From: JAUYIV01 sp035464675 | GTDB taxonomy: Bacteria; Actinomycetota; Acidimicrobiia; Spongiisociales; UBA11373 | Assembly: GCA_035464675.1 (NCBI GenBank) | Contig: DATHSA010000054.1 | Coordinates: 1 to 64,000, forward strand | Direction: 5' to 3' | DNA: 64,000 bases | Part shown: piece by piece, positions 30,260 to 39,267 of the stretch | Numbering within the stretch: the stretch's first letter is position 1 | Layout of the letters: each line of letters opens with the position of its first letter | Notes under the pieces: generated by a model | Told to the model about the DNA's origin: nothing | The model's input: the letters and a program-made list of their open reading frames with translations, nothing else | The model's database searches: none | Position numbers and translations under genes: made by a program

Positions 30260-31447
30260 ATGACCGAACCCGGCCCGGAGCGGCGCAACCGCGAACTGGA
30301 GCGATTCCTCGAACCGGAGCGGTTGACCATCCTGCGAGCCCTCCCCGTCGTCGTCGCCGTCACAGTCGCCATCGCAACCATCGTCGCCATGGTGGTCCTG
30401 CGGCCCACAGGGGCGGAGCGTCCGGATCTCTCGGAGATCGGGATACCCCGCTTCGTCTACGACGCCGAGGTCACCGCAGTCGAATCCCGGCCATGCGCCG
30501 GCACCACCGACGTTCCCTGTGTCCTCGTCAGCTTCCGGTTGGACGAGGGGCCTGACGCGGAAAGCACCGTCGCGTTCGAGGGAGTGGTCTCCGAGACCTC
30601 CCCCTCGTTCTCACCGGGCGACGACGTCGTCCTCGCCTACAACCCCGATGCCGACCCGGCGTTCCAGTACTCGTACTTCGATCGTCAACGCAGACCCGTG
30701 CTGCTGTGGGCGGGAATCCTGCTCGTGGTGGTGGTCATCGGGATGGCACGGCTCCGCGGCGTCACGGCATTGCTGGGATTGGGGGCAAGCGTCGTGGTCA
30801 TCCTCCTCTTCGTGGTGCCGGCGATCATCGATGGACGCGAACCGGTGGCAGTCGCCATCGTCGGCGCCGCAGCGATCGCCTATCTCGCCCTGTACACCGC
30901 CCACGGCTTCAGCCGCATGACCACGGTCGCCTTGCTGGGGACTCTGGCGGCGCTGGCGCTCACCGCCGTCCTCGCCGCCGTCTTCATCGCGGCGGCCCGC
31001 TTCACAGGGTTCACCGAGGACGTGTCCTTCATCCTCACGGCTGCCAGCTCCATCAACATCCGCGGGCTTCTCCTGGCCGGGGTGGTCCTCGGCAGCCTGG
31101 GGGCCATCGACGACGTGACGGTCACCCAGGCTTCGACGGTGTGGGAGCTACGGGCCGCCAACCCGACGATGTCGAGACTGCGCCTGTTTCGAGCGGGCAT
31201 GCGCGTGGGCCGCGACCACGTGGCGAGCACCGTCAACACGCTGCTCCTCGCCTACGCGGGCGCCGCCATGCCACTACTGCTCTTCTTCGTGCTCGCCGGC
31301 CAGTCGCTCGGAACCTCCCTGAACAGCGAAATCGTCGCCATCGAGGTGATCCGGACAGTCGTCGGAAGCATCGGCCTGGTGATGGCGGTCCCGTTCACGA
31401 CGTGGCTGTCGGCGTGGATGGCCGACGACTCGGCGGCGCCTCACTGA
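30260..31447 (+). CDS. YibE/F-like polytopic membrane protein
   Basis: A 395-residue protein of the YibE/F family: an N-terminal helix (about 26-48), an extracytoplasmic domain of about 100 residues with a possible disulfide (RPCAGTTDVPC), then seven or so membrane helices with GAIDDVTVTQASTVWEL as a conserved family stretch. The function is not established; some relatives are annotated as transporters. It stands alone between divergent valS and convergent clpX. Confidence 0.85.
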   Translation: MTEPGPERRNRELERFLEPERLTILRALPVVVAVTVAIATIVAMVVLRPTGAERPDLSEIGIPRFVYDAEVTAVESRPCAGTTDVPCVLVSFRLDEGPDAESTVAFEGVVSETSPSFSPGDDVVLAYNPDADPAFQYSYFDRQRRPVLLWAGILLVVVVIGMARLRGVTALLGLGASVVVILLFVVPAIIDGREPVAVAIVGAAAIAYLALYTAHGFSRMTTVALLGTLAALALTAVLAAVFIAAARFTGFTEDVSFILTAASSINIRGLLLAGVVLGSLGAIDDVTVTQASTVWELRAANPTMSRLRLFRAGMRVGRDHVASTVNTLLLAYAGAAMPLLLFFVLAGQSLGTSLNSEIVAIEVIRTVVGSIGLVMAVPFTTWLSAWMADDSAAPH

Positions 31448-31457
31448 GGGGAGGCCG

Positions 31458-32732
<1,275 letters not shown>

Positions 32733-32749
32733 CCGGTTCTCCTTCCGGC

Positions 32750-33364
32750 CTACCCGACGGCCTTGAGCTCTCTGCCCTCGAGGACCGTGTCCACCACGCC
32801 GTACTCCTTGGCCTCCTCGGCCGTCATCCAGAAGTCGCGATCGGTGTCGACCTTCACCTTGTCGAGAGGCTTGCCCGTATGGTGAGCGAGGATCTCGTTC
32901 ATCTCCTCCTTCACCCGGATGATCTCGCGGGCGTGGATCTCGATGTCCGTGGCCTGGCCTTCGAGCCCACCGATATGGGGCTGGTGGAGCATCACCCGGG
33001 CGTGGGGAAGAGCGAACCGCTTGCCGGGTGCACCCGCCGCCAGCAGGACCGCAGCCGCCGAGGCCGCCTGTCCCATGCAGTAGGTGGCGACATCGGGCTT
33101 GATGAAGTGCATCGTGTCGTAGATCGCCATCAGCGACGTCATGACCCCGCCGGGCGAGTTGATGTAGAGAGCGATGTCCTTCTCGGGCTCGTCACCCTCG
33201 AGGTGCAGGAGCTGGGCCATGATCAGGTTGGCGACGTTGTCGTCGATCGGCGTGCCCAGGAAGATGATGCGCTCCTTGAGCAGCCGGCTGTAGATGTCGA
33301 ACGCCCGCTCCCCCCGGCTCGTCTGTTCGACGACCGTCGGGACCAGGTAGCTGTTCCGTATCAT
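32750..33364 (-). CDS. clpP: ATP-dependent Clp protease proteolytic subunit ClpP
   Basis: A 204-residue serine protease with the triad Ser102 (CMGQAASAAA), His127 (RVMLHQPH) and Asp173 (VDTDRD). It forms the tetradecameric degradation chamber served by ClpX. Only one clpP copy is in the window, whereas many actinobacteria have two adjacent copies. The ATG overlaps the tig stop as ATGA. Confidence 0.97.
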   Translation of the reverse strand: MIRNSYLVPTVVEQTSRGERAFDIYSRLLKERIIFLGTPIDDNVANLIMAQLLHLEGDEPEKDIALYINSPGGVMTSLMAIYDTMHFIKPDVATYCMGQAASAAAVLLAAGAPGKRFALPHARVMLHQPHIGGLEGQATDIEIHAREIIRVKEEMNEILAHHTGKPLDKVKVDTDRDFWMTAEEAKEYGVVDTVLEGRELKAVG

Positions 33365-34767
33365 TCCTCGACCTCCGTGGGCTCGGGCTTCGTGTCAGTG
33401 GCGTCGGGCGACGCCTCACCTTCGCCCTCGTCTTCGGTCTCCGACTCATCGGCAGCCGGAGTAGGCAACTGGATCTCGTTGCCGTCTTCATCGACCGGTA
33501 CGGCCAACTCGAGGAGTCGGTCGACGGCCTTGCGCCGCAGGATATCACCCGACAGTGCTTCTCCCCGACCACCCTCTTCGAGGGCGGCCCGGTAGTCGTC
33601 GACCGAAACCCTCGCCTCGGCGGCGAGAGCGACGATCGTCTCGTCAAACTCCGCGGGGTCGACATCGATTCCCTCGTGCTCTGCGATCGACTCGAGGAGG
33701 ATGCGACTGCGGAGGTTCAACGATGCCTGGGATCGGAGGTCCTCGATGAACGCATCCCGGTCCTGGCCGGTGATCTCGAAGTACTGATCCAGTTCGATTC
33801 CCTGGGTCTCGAGGCGATGGGCGAAGCGATGGAACACCGAATCCATCTCGGCCTCCACGAGGGGCTCCGGCACCTCGAGGTCCATGTCCTGGATCAGCTC
33901 GTCGACGAGACGCTGCTCGAACTCGGATCGGACCCCCCGCAGCCGGATCGCGTGGATCTGCTCCTCGAGCTCCTGTCTCATCTCATCGATCGTCTCGAAC
34001 TCGGATACCTCGGACACCCAGTCGTCGGTGAGGTCGGGGAGCCTCTTCGCCTTCACCCGCTTGACGAGGACCCGCACCTCGACCTCCCGTCCGCCCTCCT
34101 CGCCGATCCCCTCCGGGAGAGTCGACGGGAACTCGAGGATCGCACCGGCGGCGCTGCCCCGGAGCGCCTCGTCGAGGCCCCCGAGGAGGGAGCCCGAGCC
34201 GACCTCGTAGAGCATGTCGTTCGCCGACCCGGCGGCGAACTCCTCGCCGTCGAGCCTCGTCTTCACGTCGGCGAGCACGAAGTCGCCATCGAACGCCTCG
34301 CGCGACACGTCGTCGAGCTCGGCGAACTGATCACGCATTCGCTCGATCTGCGCATCGATGTCCTCGGCCGTCACGTCGGGGGCATCGACCTGGACGCGCC
34401 GACCTTCGTACTCCGGCAGCCGATCCACGGTGGGCCAGAGGGTTATGCGGACGTCGACCTCCACGCCGGCATCGAGGTCGCGCACGTCCTCGAGGCGGGG
34501 GTAGACGACCGGGACCAGCTCGGTCTCCCGGATCGCTGCGGCGAGGGCGCGTGGGATGGCGTCGTCGATCGCTTCTTTGCGCAGCGTCTCCGCGCCCACC
34601 ATCGACTCGACCACCTTCACAGGGGCCTTGCCGGGGCGAAAGCCCTTGATCTTCGACTCTTTGGCGAGGCGGGTCGCGGCGGAGCGCTTGCTGGCCGCGA
34701 GAGCCTCTTCGTCGATGGTGAACGTCACGATGCGCTCGAAGCGCCCGGCGTCCTTGACTTCGGTCAC
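33361..34767 (-). CDS. tig: Trigger factor, ribosome-associated chaperone
   Basis: A 468-residue trigger factor: ribosome-binding domain (GFRPGKAPVKVVESMVG carries the GFRxGKxP signature), a PPIase-type middle domain, helical arms, and an acidic tail rich in Glu, Asp and Thr (ESETEDEGEGEASPDATD). The GTG at 34767 is preferred because GGAGGAGAGG lies directly before it; the frame is open further but would run into the tRNA-His gene. It leads the tig-clpP-clpX operon. Confidence 0.96.
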   Translation of the reverse strand: MTEVKDAGRFERIVTFTIDEEALAASKRSAATRLAKESKIKGFRPGKAPVKVVESMVGAETLRKEAIDDAIPRALAAAIRETELVPVVYPRLEDVRDLDAGVEVDVRITLWPTVDRLPEYEGRRVQVDAPDVTAEDIDAQIERMRDQFAELDDVSREAFDGDFVLADVKTRLDGEEFAAGSANDMLYEVGSGSLLGGLDEALRGSAAGAILEFPSTLPEGIGEEGGREVEVRVLVKRVKAKRLPDLTDDWVSEVSEFETIDEMRQELEEQIHAIRLRGVRSEFEQRLVDELIQDMDLEVPEPLVEAEMDSVFHRFAHRLETQGIELDQYFEITGQDRDAFIEDLRSQASLNLRSRILLESIAEHEGIDVDPAEFDETIVALAAEARVSVDDYRAALEEGGRGEALSGDILRRKAVDRLLELAVPVDEDGNEIQLPTPAADESETEDEGEGEASPDATDTKPEPTEVEE

Positions 34768-34833
34768 CCTCTCCTCCCGGTGACGACAAACGGCGAGAAC
34801 GGCCGAGCACGCGCTCCAACCGCCTCGCCTCGG

Positions 34834-34908
34834 GGTGACCGAGGGGACTCGAACCCCCGACCTCCAGGGCCACAACCTGGCGCTCTAACCGCCTGAGCTA
34901 CGGTCACC
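34834..34908 (-). tRNA. tRNA-His (anticodon GTG)
   Basis: Read on the minus strand: an encoded G-1, acceptor GTGACCG pairing with CGGTCAC, D-arm GCTC/GAGC, anticodon stem CCAGG/CCTGG with loop TTGTGGC giving anticodon GTG, T-arm with GGGGGTTCGAGTCCCC and discriminator C, both typical of tRNA-His. It sits 66 bases upstream of tig. Confidence 0.95.
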
Positions 34909-35018
34909 ATGCGGAGCCACAGGCTCCAATTCCTCCAGGGCCGCATCACACAGGCAGCTCTACCGCCTGAGCTACGGTCACCATGCGGAACTGCTGTTCC
35001 GAACCATGCGGGAACCCG
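34909..35018 (-). pseudogene. Partial tRNA-His duplicate and CCATGCGG-hairpin modules
   Basis: The 5' half of tRNA-His (GGTGACCGTAGCTCAGGCGG) is repeated at about 34963-34983, and a fragment GGCCCTGGAGG from the anticodon-arm/variable region recurs at about 34933-34943, but the anticodon loop and T-arm are lost, so it cannot fold as a tRNA. On the plus strand the word CCATGCGG occurs at 34907, 34981 and 35004, each leading into a hairpin: GGAGCC/GGCTCC (34913-34927), CGGAAC/GTTCCG (34986-35001) and CGGG/CCCG (35009-35018). Confidence 0.65.
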
Positions 35019-35028
35019 GCGCTCGCAG

Positions 35029-35101
35029 TGCCCCCGGAGGGATTCGAACCCCCGACCAAGAGCTTAGAAGGCTCCTGCTCTGTCCACTGAGCTACAGGGG
35101 C
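35029..35101 (-). tRNA. tRNA-Arg (anticodon TCT)
   Basis: On the minus strand the acceptor GCCCCTG pairs with CGGGGGC (one T-G pair), the anticodon stem is GGAGC/GCTCT with loop CTTCTAA, giving anticodon TCT, and the T-arm carries GGGGTTCGAATCCCT. The discriminator is A. It is part of a minus-strand run of five tRNA genes. Confidence 0.94.
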
Positions 35102-35146
35102 GAGGTCCGAACACCCGCCGGGCGCTCCTCTCGGCGAGTGCCCGTC

Positions 35147-35218
<72 letters not shown>

Positions 35219-35393
35219 CGGTTCCCGGGGCAGGATAGACCGGAAGCCTCCGGTCTCCAGCTTCCCGCCTCCAGCAAGGAACGCCTCACGGGTCAGTCGT
35301 GTTTCCCGCGGGTATCGGCGTTTCTGGTGCCTCGCTTCAGCCGGCTTCGCACAGCCGTTGTCAGTGCCCAAGTCCGGCCGGGAACGAACAGGG
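35219..35393. other. tRNA spacer with degenerate heptad pattern
   Basis: The 175 bases between tRNA-Gly and tRNA-Leu hold no gene. Around 35249-35276 the sequence shows a loose 7-base periodicity (CGGTCTC, CAGCTTC, CCGCCTC, CAGCAAG), perhaps a decayed member of the heptamer repeat family. Confidence 0.35.
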
Positions 35394-35479
35394 TGCGGGC
35401 GGTGGGACTCGAACCCACAATGGACGTGAAGCCCACCGGGTCCTAAGCCCGGCGCCTGTGCCAATTCGGCTACACCCGC
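35394..35479 (-). tRNA. tRNA-Leu (anticodon TAG)
   Basis: On the minus strand: acceptor GCGGGTG with CGCCCGC (one T-G pair), anticodon stem CCGGG/CCCGG with loop CTTAGGA giving TAG, a long class II variable arm, and a T-arm with GTGGGTTCGAGTCCCAC. The discriminator is A. Confidence 0.94.
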
Positions 35480-35485
35480 GGGACG

Positions 35486-35557
35486 TGGGTCGCCAGGGAT
35501 TCGAACCCTGAACCTGCTGGTTAAGAGCCAGTTGCTCTGCCGTTGAGCTAGCGACCC
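35486..35557 (-). tRNA. tRNA-Lys (anticodon CTT)
   Basis: On the minus strand: acceptor GGGTCGC with GCGACCC, D-arm GCTC/GAGC, anticodon stem ACTGG/CCAGC with loop CTCTTAA giving CTT, and T-arm CAGGGTTCGAATCCCTG. Six bases separate it from tRNA-Leu. Confidence 0.94.
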
Positions 35558-35559
35558 AG

Positions 35560-35990
35560 AGGCAGGGTAGCAACGTCGAAATACCAGCCACCCTCGGCCA
35601 ACTCGTCGATCCACACCATCGTGCGGACCCACCAATCGGTGCTGCGACGAGCCGCAACTCGGCAAACACCATGGGCGAGATGATTCTTTCGATGACCCGG
35701 GCCGCCGGCTCGATCGCCTTGATCTGCGCCCGCCGGCGCCCCTGAGTGCTCCGGCGCCCGTTGGGTCGTGGGGCTGTTCGTCTCCGCATGGCCGCCCTCT
35801 GTTCGGAGGTCGAGTCCACACCGCGGCACCACATCGACAGGGTCGGCTTCGACATCGGAAGGATCTCGGAGATCTCCGTCAGCGACAGGCCGCATGCGCG
35901 TAGCCGGCGAGCCAGACCGAACCTCTCGTCCCTGCTGAGGACGCTCCAACGACCCGCCGTGACGCGCAACTCATCTGGAACCAGATCCAT
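35560..35990 (-). pseudogene. Helix-turn-helix protein remnant
   Basis: From the ATG at 35990 the frame encodes an HTH-like segment, LSRDERFGLARRLRACGLSL followed by TEISEILPMSKPTLSMWCRG, of the kind seen in small DNA-binding proteins, then a basic linker. The frame then runs through tRNA-Lys and tRNA-Leu, which is not credible, while another frame in 35560-35650 ends with protein-like sequence (WVRTMVWIDELAEGGWYFDV). A frameshift near 35640 would join them. I read this as a decayed gene; a short intact HTH protein is possible. Confidence 0.4.
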
Positions 35991-36011
35991 GCCGACAAGG
36001 TATGGGAATGC

Positions 36012-36033
36012 TGTGACGCGACTTCGTGTCACA
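36012..36033. promoter_or_regulatory. 22-bp near-perfect inverted repeat
   Basis: TGTGAC at 36012-36017 and GTCACA at 36028-36033 form the arms, with CGA and TCG also pairing inside. It lies between the start of the HTH remnant and tRNA-Pro, so it could be an operator of the HTH protein or a small hairpin. The spacing (12 bases between TGTGA and TCACA) does not fit CRP-type sites. Confidence 0.4.
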
Positions 36034-36042
36034 ATTCGGCGA

Positions 36043-36116
36043 CGGGCTGTGGCGCAGTTTGGCAGCGCGCGTGCTTTGGGAGCACGAGGCCGCCGGTTCG
36101 AATCCGGCCAGCCCGA
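36043..36116 (+). tRNA. tRNA-Pro (anticodon TGG)
   Basis: Acceptor CGGGCTG at 36043-36049 pairs with CAGCCCG at 36109-36115, anticodon stem CGTGC/GCACG with loop TTTGGGA gives TGG, T-arm carries GCCGGTTCGAATCCGGC, and the discriminator is A at 36116. The next gene on the opposite strand ends at the following base. Confidence 0.95.
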
Positions 36117-36664
36117 CTAGCGGTTCAGCGACTCCTCCGCCGGCTCGTCGGACTCGGCGATCAGATCGCTCTTGACTCCCGGCTTCCCGATCGCGATCAA
36201 ACCACGGATGGTCGAGCCGATGAGGAGTGCCACCGAGACGAGGAGTCCGCCGAGCAGCGCCATCGCACCGGTGAGCACGTAGTAGACGGTCGCGTAGGAG
36301 ATGGTGATCTCCTCGACTTCGGCCAGGGGGACCGTCACCGCCAGAAGCAGGATCACGCCCATCACGATCCCGACGACGCTGAGCAACGAGATCTGCCGGA
36401 CCCGGGCGTAGAACTGCCGCTCGAACGAGAGATCTCCGCTGAGGCTGAAACCCAGAAGGGTCAGGATCAGGGCCAACACCGTGACGAGGGCTCCCAGGGC
36501 CGATCCACCAAGGAACGGGCAGTAGGAACCAGCGCTTCGATCAGGCCCAGCGCCTTGAAGGAGGCAAGTCGGCCCACGCCGAACACGATCGCGAACAGCG
36601 CCAGGCTCGCCACCGCGCCACCGGTGAGCGCTCCCGTCAGCATCGGACGGCGTTCGACTCCCAC
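36117..36664 (-). pseudogene. Membrane-protein gene apparently split by a frameshift
   Basis: The first frame starts at GTG 36664 (GVERRPMLTGALTGGAVASL, one helix) and stops at 36467. The second frame (36117 to about 36530) carries three helices, and its helical sequence extends upstream of its first canonical start (GTG 36479) as FLGGSALGALVTVLALILTL. Joining the two near 36510-36530 gives one four-helix protein of about 180 residues with an acidic tail ending EEPAEESLNR-like. This suggests one broken gene, a sequence error, or two overlapping genes (13-base overlap). The family is not recognised. Confidence 0.5.
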
Positions 36665-36708
36665 GCGGGGAAGCTACCCGACCGGAGACGGCCGCAAACC
36701 GGCGACCG

Positions 36709-37434
36709 CTATCCGCAGCTCGTACTGAACTGGCAGGTCAGGTCGAACGTCCCCTCGACGAGCACCTGGCGCGGGTCGTCGACGAGGCGCTCCTCCGCCG
36801 TGAACGAAAAGGTCCCCTGGATCCGCTCGTGGTCCCAGCGGGTGATCACCAACTCCCCGGTCCCCTCCTGCCCCCATAGATCGTCGCTGTTCGGCGAGTA
36901 GAAGGCCGAGAAGACACCGGGAGGAGCCTCGCCGGCGTCCAAGACGCCTCCGCCGATCTCATAGGTACCAGGACCGAACGGCAGATTCGCTCTCGTCGTC
37001 GCGTTCGAGGGGAACAGTGAGATCGAATCCGACACCTCTCCACCGGAGACGGTGCAATTGAACAAGAACAGAGCCGTGATCGACTCACCGGAAGCAAGCA
37101 CTTCCTCGAAGGGGGGACTGTCCTCCGTCGCGAAGAAGTCGTACTGCTCCCGGAGTTCCTCCTCCGTGTACCAGTAGTCGGTCGTGAACGCGTAGGCATC
37201 GTCGGCGCCCTCCCATTGGCGCTCCTCGCCACCGGTGACCGTCACCGCGCACCCGCCGTCACCCCCTGCAGGAGGCGCAGTCGTCGACCCGGGCGCTGCA
37301 GTCGTTCCAGGCAGGAGGGTCGTCCCGGGGCCACTGGTCCCACTGGTCGACGAGACGGAGCCACCGTCGTCGTCCCCGCAGGCTGAAGCCAGAAGCGTGA
37401 GCACAAGACCGACCAACACGACCGAACGCCGCAT
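36709..37434 (-). CDS. Secreted lipoprotein with Thr/Gly/Pro linker
   Basis: A 241-residue protein: signal peptide with lipobox LLASAC (Cys19), then GDDD and a Ser/Thr/Gly/Pro linker to about residue 60, then a beta-rich domain with several cysteines (GGCAVTV, FLFNCTVSG, LTCQFSTSCG) and a final ...FDLTCQF repeat suggesting an immunoglobulin-like or DUF4352-like fold. A good ribosome binding site GGGAGG precedes the ATG. Function unknown. Confidence 0.75.
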   Translation of the reverse strand: MRRSVVLVGLVLTLLASACGDDDGGSVSSTSGTSGPGTTLLPGTTAAPGSTTAPPAGGDGGCAVTVTGGEERQWEGADDAYAFTTDYWYTEEELREQYDFFATEDSPPFEEVLASGESITALFLFNCTVSGGEVSDSISLFPSNATTRANLPFGPGTYEIGGGVLDAGEAPPGVFSAFYSPNSDDLWGQEGTGELVITRWDHERIQGTFSFTAEERLVDDPRQVLVEGTFDLTCQFSTSCG

Positions 37435-37498
37435 GGGACCTCCCTGGTACCAGTGACGCGCGGAACTGTATGAGTCTGTGCGGGCTAGTGGGTGCGGC

Positions 37499-37942
37499 CT
37501 ACGGAACGATCAGGACCGGGCACGGCGAATCGTGTGCCACCCTGTCGGCGACCGACCCGAGAATGAGCCGCTCGACCATCCCCGCCCCGCGGCGACCGAC
37601 CACCAGGAGATCACAGTCCATGTCGCGAGCCAGCGTCACGAGCGCCGACGCCGGATCTCCAATCTCTTCGGCCGAGGTCACCTCGATTCCATCCGAGTCG
37701 AGGCGGTCGAGGGTCCGATCGAGCACCGACCGCTGAGCCTCGGCCATGGATCGGGACAGGGCGTCGGCAGGCGGTGGCGATCCGACGACGCCCCACCACC
37801 CCTCCGGGGGCCTGACGACCGTCACGACATGCAGACGGGCCCCATGGACCCGTGCCAGCGCGGCGGCGACATTCCCTGCCCGGATGCTCTGATCAGAACC
37901 GTCGACACCGACGATGACCACCTCGGGCGACCACTCGGCCAC
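37499..37942 (-). CDS. Universal stress protein (UspA family)
   Basis: A 147-residue single-domain USP. The N-terminal strand VVIVGVDGSDQSIRA and the nucleotide-binding loop VVGRRGAGMVERLILGSVAD (G2xG9xGS type) indicate an ATP-binding USP. The GTG at 37942 is chosen because AGGAGG lies five bases upstream; longer forms add no family-like sequence. It may be cotranscribed with rdgB and rph, 63 bases upstream. Confidence 0.88.
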   Translation of the reverse strand: MAEWSPEVVIVGVDGSDQSIRAGNVAAALARVHGARLHVVTVVRPPEGWWGVVGSPPPADALSRSMAEAQRSVLDRTLDRLDSDGIEVTSAEEIGDPASALVTLARDMDCDLLVVGRRGAGMVERLILGSVADRVAHDSPCPVLIVP

Positions 37943-38005
37943 GCTCACCTCCTCTTCGAATGGCCCAAGGGTACGACGACCCCACCGGCGAGGAAGAGGC
38001 AACGG

Positions 38006-38572
38006 TCAGCGCAGTCTTTCGGCAAGCGCCTCTAGGGCACGGGCGCGATGGCTCATCAGATTCTTCTCCTCCTCGCCGATCTCGGCGAGCGTGCGGCCTC
38101 CGACCTCGAACACCGGGTCGTACCCGAATCCCCCGTCGCCCCGCTCGGCCACGGCGATCTCGCCCTCCAGTACGCCCTCGGCTGTCACCATCCGTCCGTC
38201 GGGATGGACGAGAGCGACGACGGTGCGGAAGCGTGCCGCGCGATCGGTCGTGCCCTTCATCGCCTGGAGCAGGGCCTGCCGGTTGTCCGCGTAGGTCGCA
38301 TCCTCCCCGGCGTAGCGGGCGGTATGCACGCCGGGAGCGCCTCCCAGTGCATCCACCTCCAGACCGGTGTCATCGGCGACCGCAGGATGACCCGTGTGGC
38401 CCGCAACTGCTCGAGCCTTGAGCACGGCGTTCTCCTCCAAGGTGGCGCCCGTCTCGACGACATCGGGCCAGTCGAGCCCTTCGATGGGTTCCAGGCCGGG
38501 AAGAACCCTCTGCAGGACCGCCAGGACCTCCGCCGTCTTGTCGGGATTCTTGGACCCGACCACCACCCTCAT
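38006..38572 (-). CDS. rdgB: RdgB/HAM1 XTP/dITP diphosphatase
   Basis: A 188-residue pyrophosphatase that removes non-canonical purine nucleotides such as ITP and XTP. Motifs: VGSKNPDKTAE at the start, TGATLEENAVLKARA, VADDTGLEVDALGGAPGVHT and GFGYDPVFE. The ATG overlaps the rph stop as ATGA. The order phosphodiesterase-rph-rdgB matches the M. tuberculosis Rv1339-Rv1340-Rv1341 region as I recall it. Confidence 0.95.
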   Translation of the reverse strand: MRVVVGSKNPDKTAEVLAVLQRVLPGLEPIEGLDWPDVVETGATLEENAVLKARAVAGHTGHPAVADDTGLEVDALGGAPGVHTARYAGEDATYADNRQALLQAMKGTTDRAARFRTVVALVHPDGRMVTAEGVLEGEIAVAERGDGGFGYDPVFEVGGRTLAEIGEEEKNLMSHRARALEALAERLR

Positions 38573-39267
38573 GCCAGAGCTGCGCGCTGGATGGCGATCA
38601 GTTCCTCGATCCCCCCGGTGGCCAGGTCGAGGAGCCGGTCGAGCGTCTCCCGATCGAAGGGATGCCGCTCGGCAGTCCCTTGAATCTCGATGATCTTCCC
38701 GGCGCCCGTCATCACGACGTTCATGTCGACGTCGGCGGACGCATCGCGCTCATAGTCGAGGTCGAGCATCGGCTCCCCGTCCACGACGCCGACGCTCACT
38801 GCGGCACAATGGTCGAGCACCGGATCGGCCGCCAGCACTCCGGCGGCGAGACCGGCCGCAACCGCATCCTTGAGCGCCACCCAGGCACCCGTGATCGAGG
38901 CGGTCCGGGTTCCGCCGTCTGCCTGGAGCACGTCGCAGTCGACCCTGATCGTCGCCTCTCCCATCACGGACAGGTCCACGACCGCGCGCAAGGACCGGCC
39001 GATCAGCCGCTGGATCTCCTTGGTCCGGCCCCCGCTGAGGGACGATCGGGATACCCGCTCCGAGCTCGAGCCGGGAAGCATCGAATACTCGGCGGTCAGC
39101 CATCCACTCCCCTGTTGGCGCATCCATGGCGGTACGTCGGCATCGAAGGAGGCGGTGCAGAGCACCATCGTCTTCCCCATCTCGACGAGCACCGAGCCAG
39201 GAGTCATCTCGGTGTAGCCGCGGGTGATGCGCACCTCGCGGAGCTCGTCCGGCTTCCGATCGCTCAC
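38569..39267 (-). CDS. rph: Ribonuclease PH
   Basis: A 232-residue phosphorolytic 3'-5' exoribonuclease that trims tRNA 3' ends. Family stretches are LREVRITRGYTEMTPGSVLV, GWLTAEYSMLPGSSSER, EIQRLIGRSLRAVVDL and CDVLQADGGTRTASITGA. The GTG at 39267 overlaps the stop of the metallo-beta-lactamase gene as GTGA. The frame is open for far longer upstream but that is a shadow of the neighbour. Confidence 0.96.
   Translation of the reverse strand: MSDRKPDELREVRITRGYTEMTPGSVLVEMGKTMVLCTASFDADVPPWMRQQGSGWLTAEYSMLPGSSSERVSRSSLSGGRTKEIQRLIGRSLRAVVDLSVMGEATIRVDCDVLQADGGTRTASITGAWVALKDAVAAGLAAGVLAADPVLDHCAAVSVGVVDGEPMLDLDYERDASADVDMNVVMTGAGKIIEIQGTAERHPFDRETLDRLLDLATGGIEELIAIQRAALA

Noticed and set aside
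35361..36032. 223-codon minus-strand frame covering the HTH segment
   Set aside because: Its second half translates tRNA-Lys and tRNA-Leu backwards into protein, so only the HTH part is kept, as a probable pseudogene.
36012..36033. CRP/FNR-type binding site
   Set aside because: TGTGA and TCACA are 12 bases apart instead of 6, so only a generic inverted repeat is reported.
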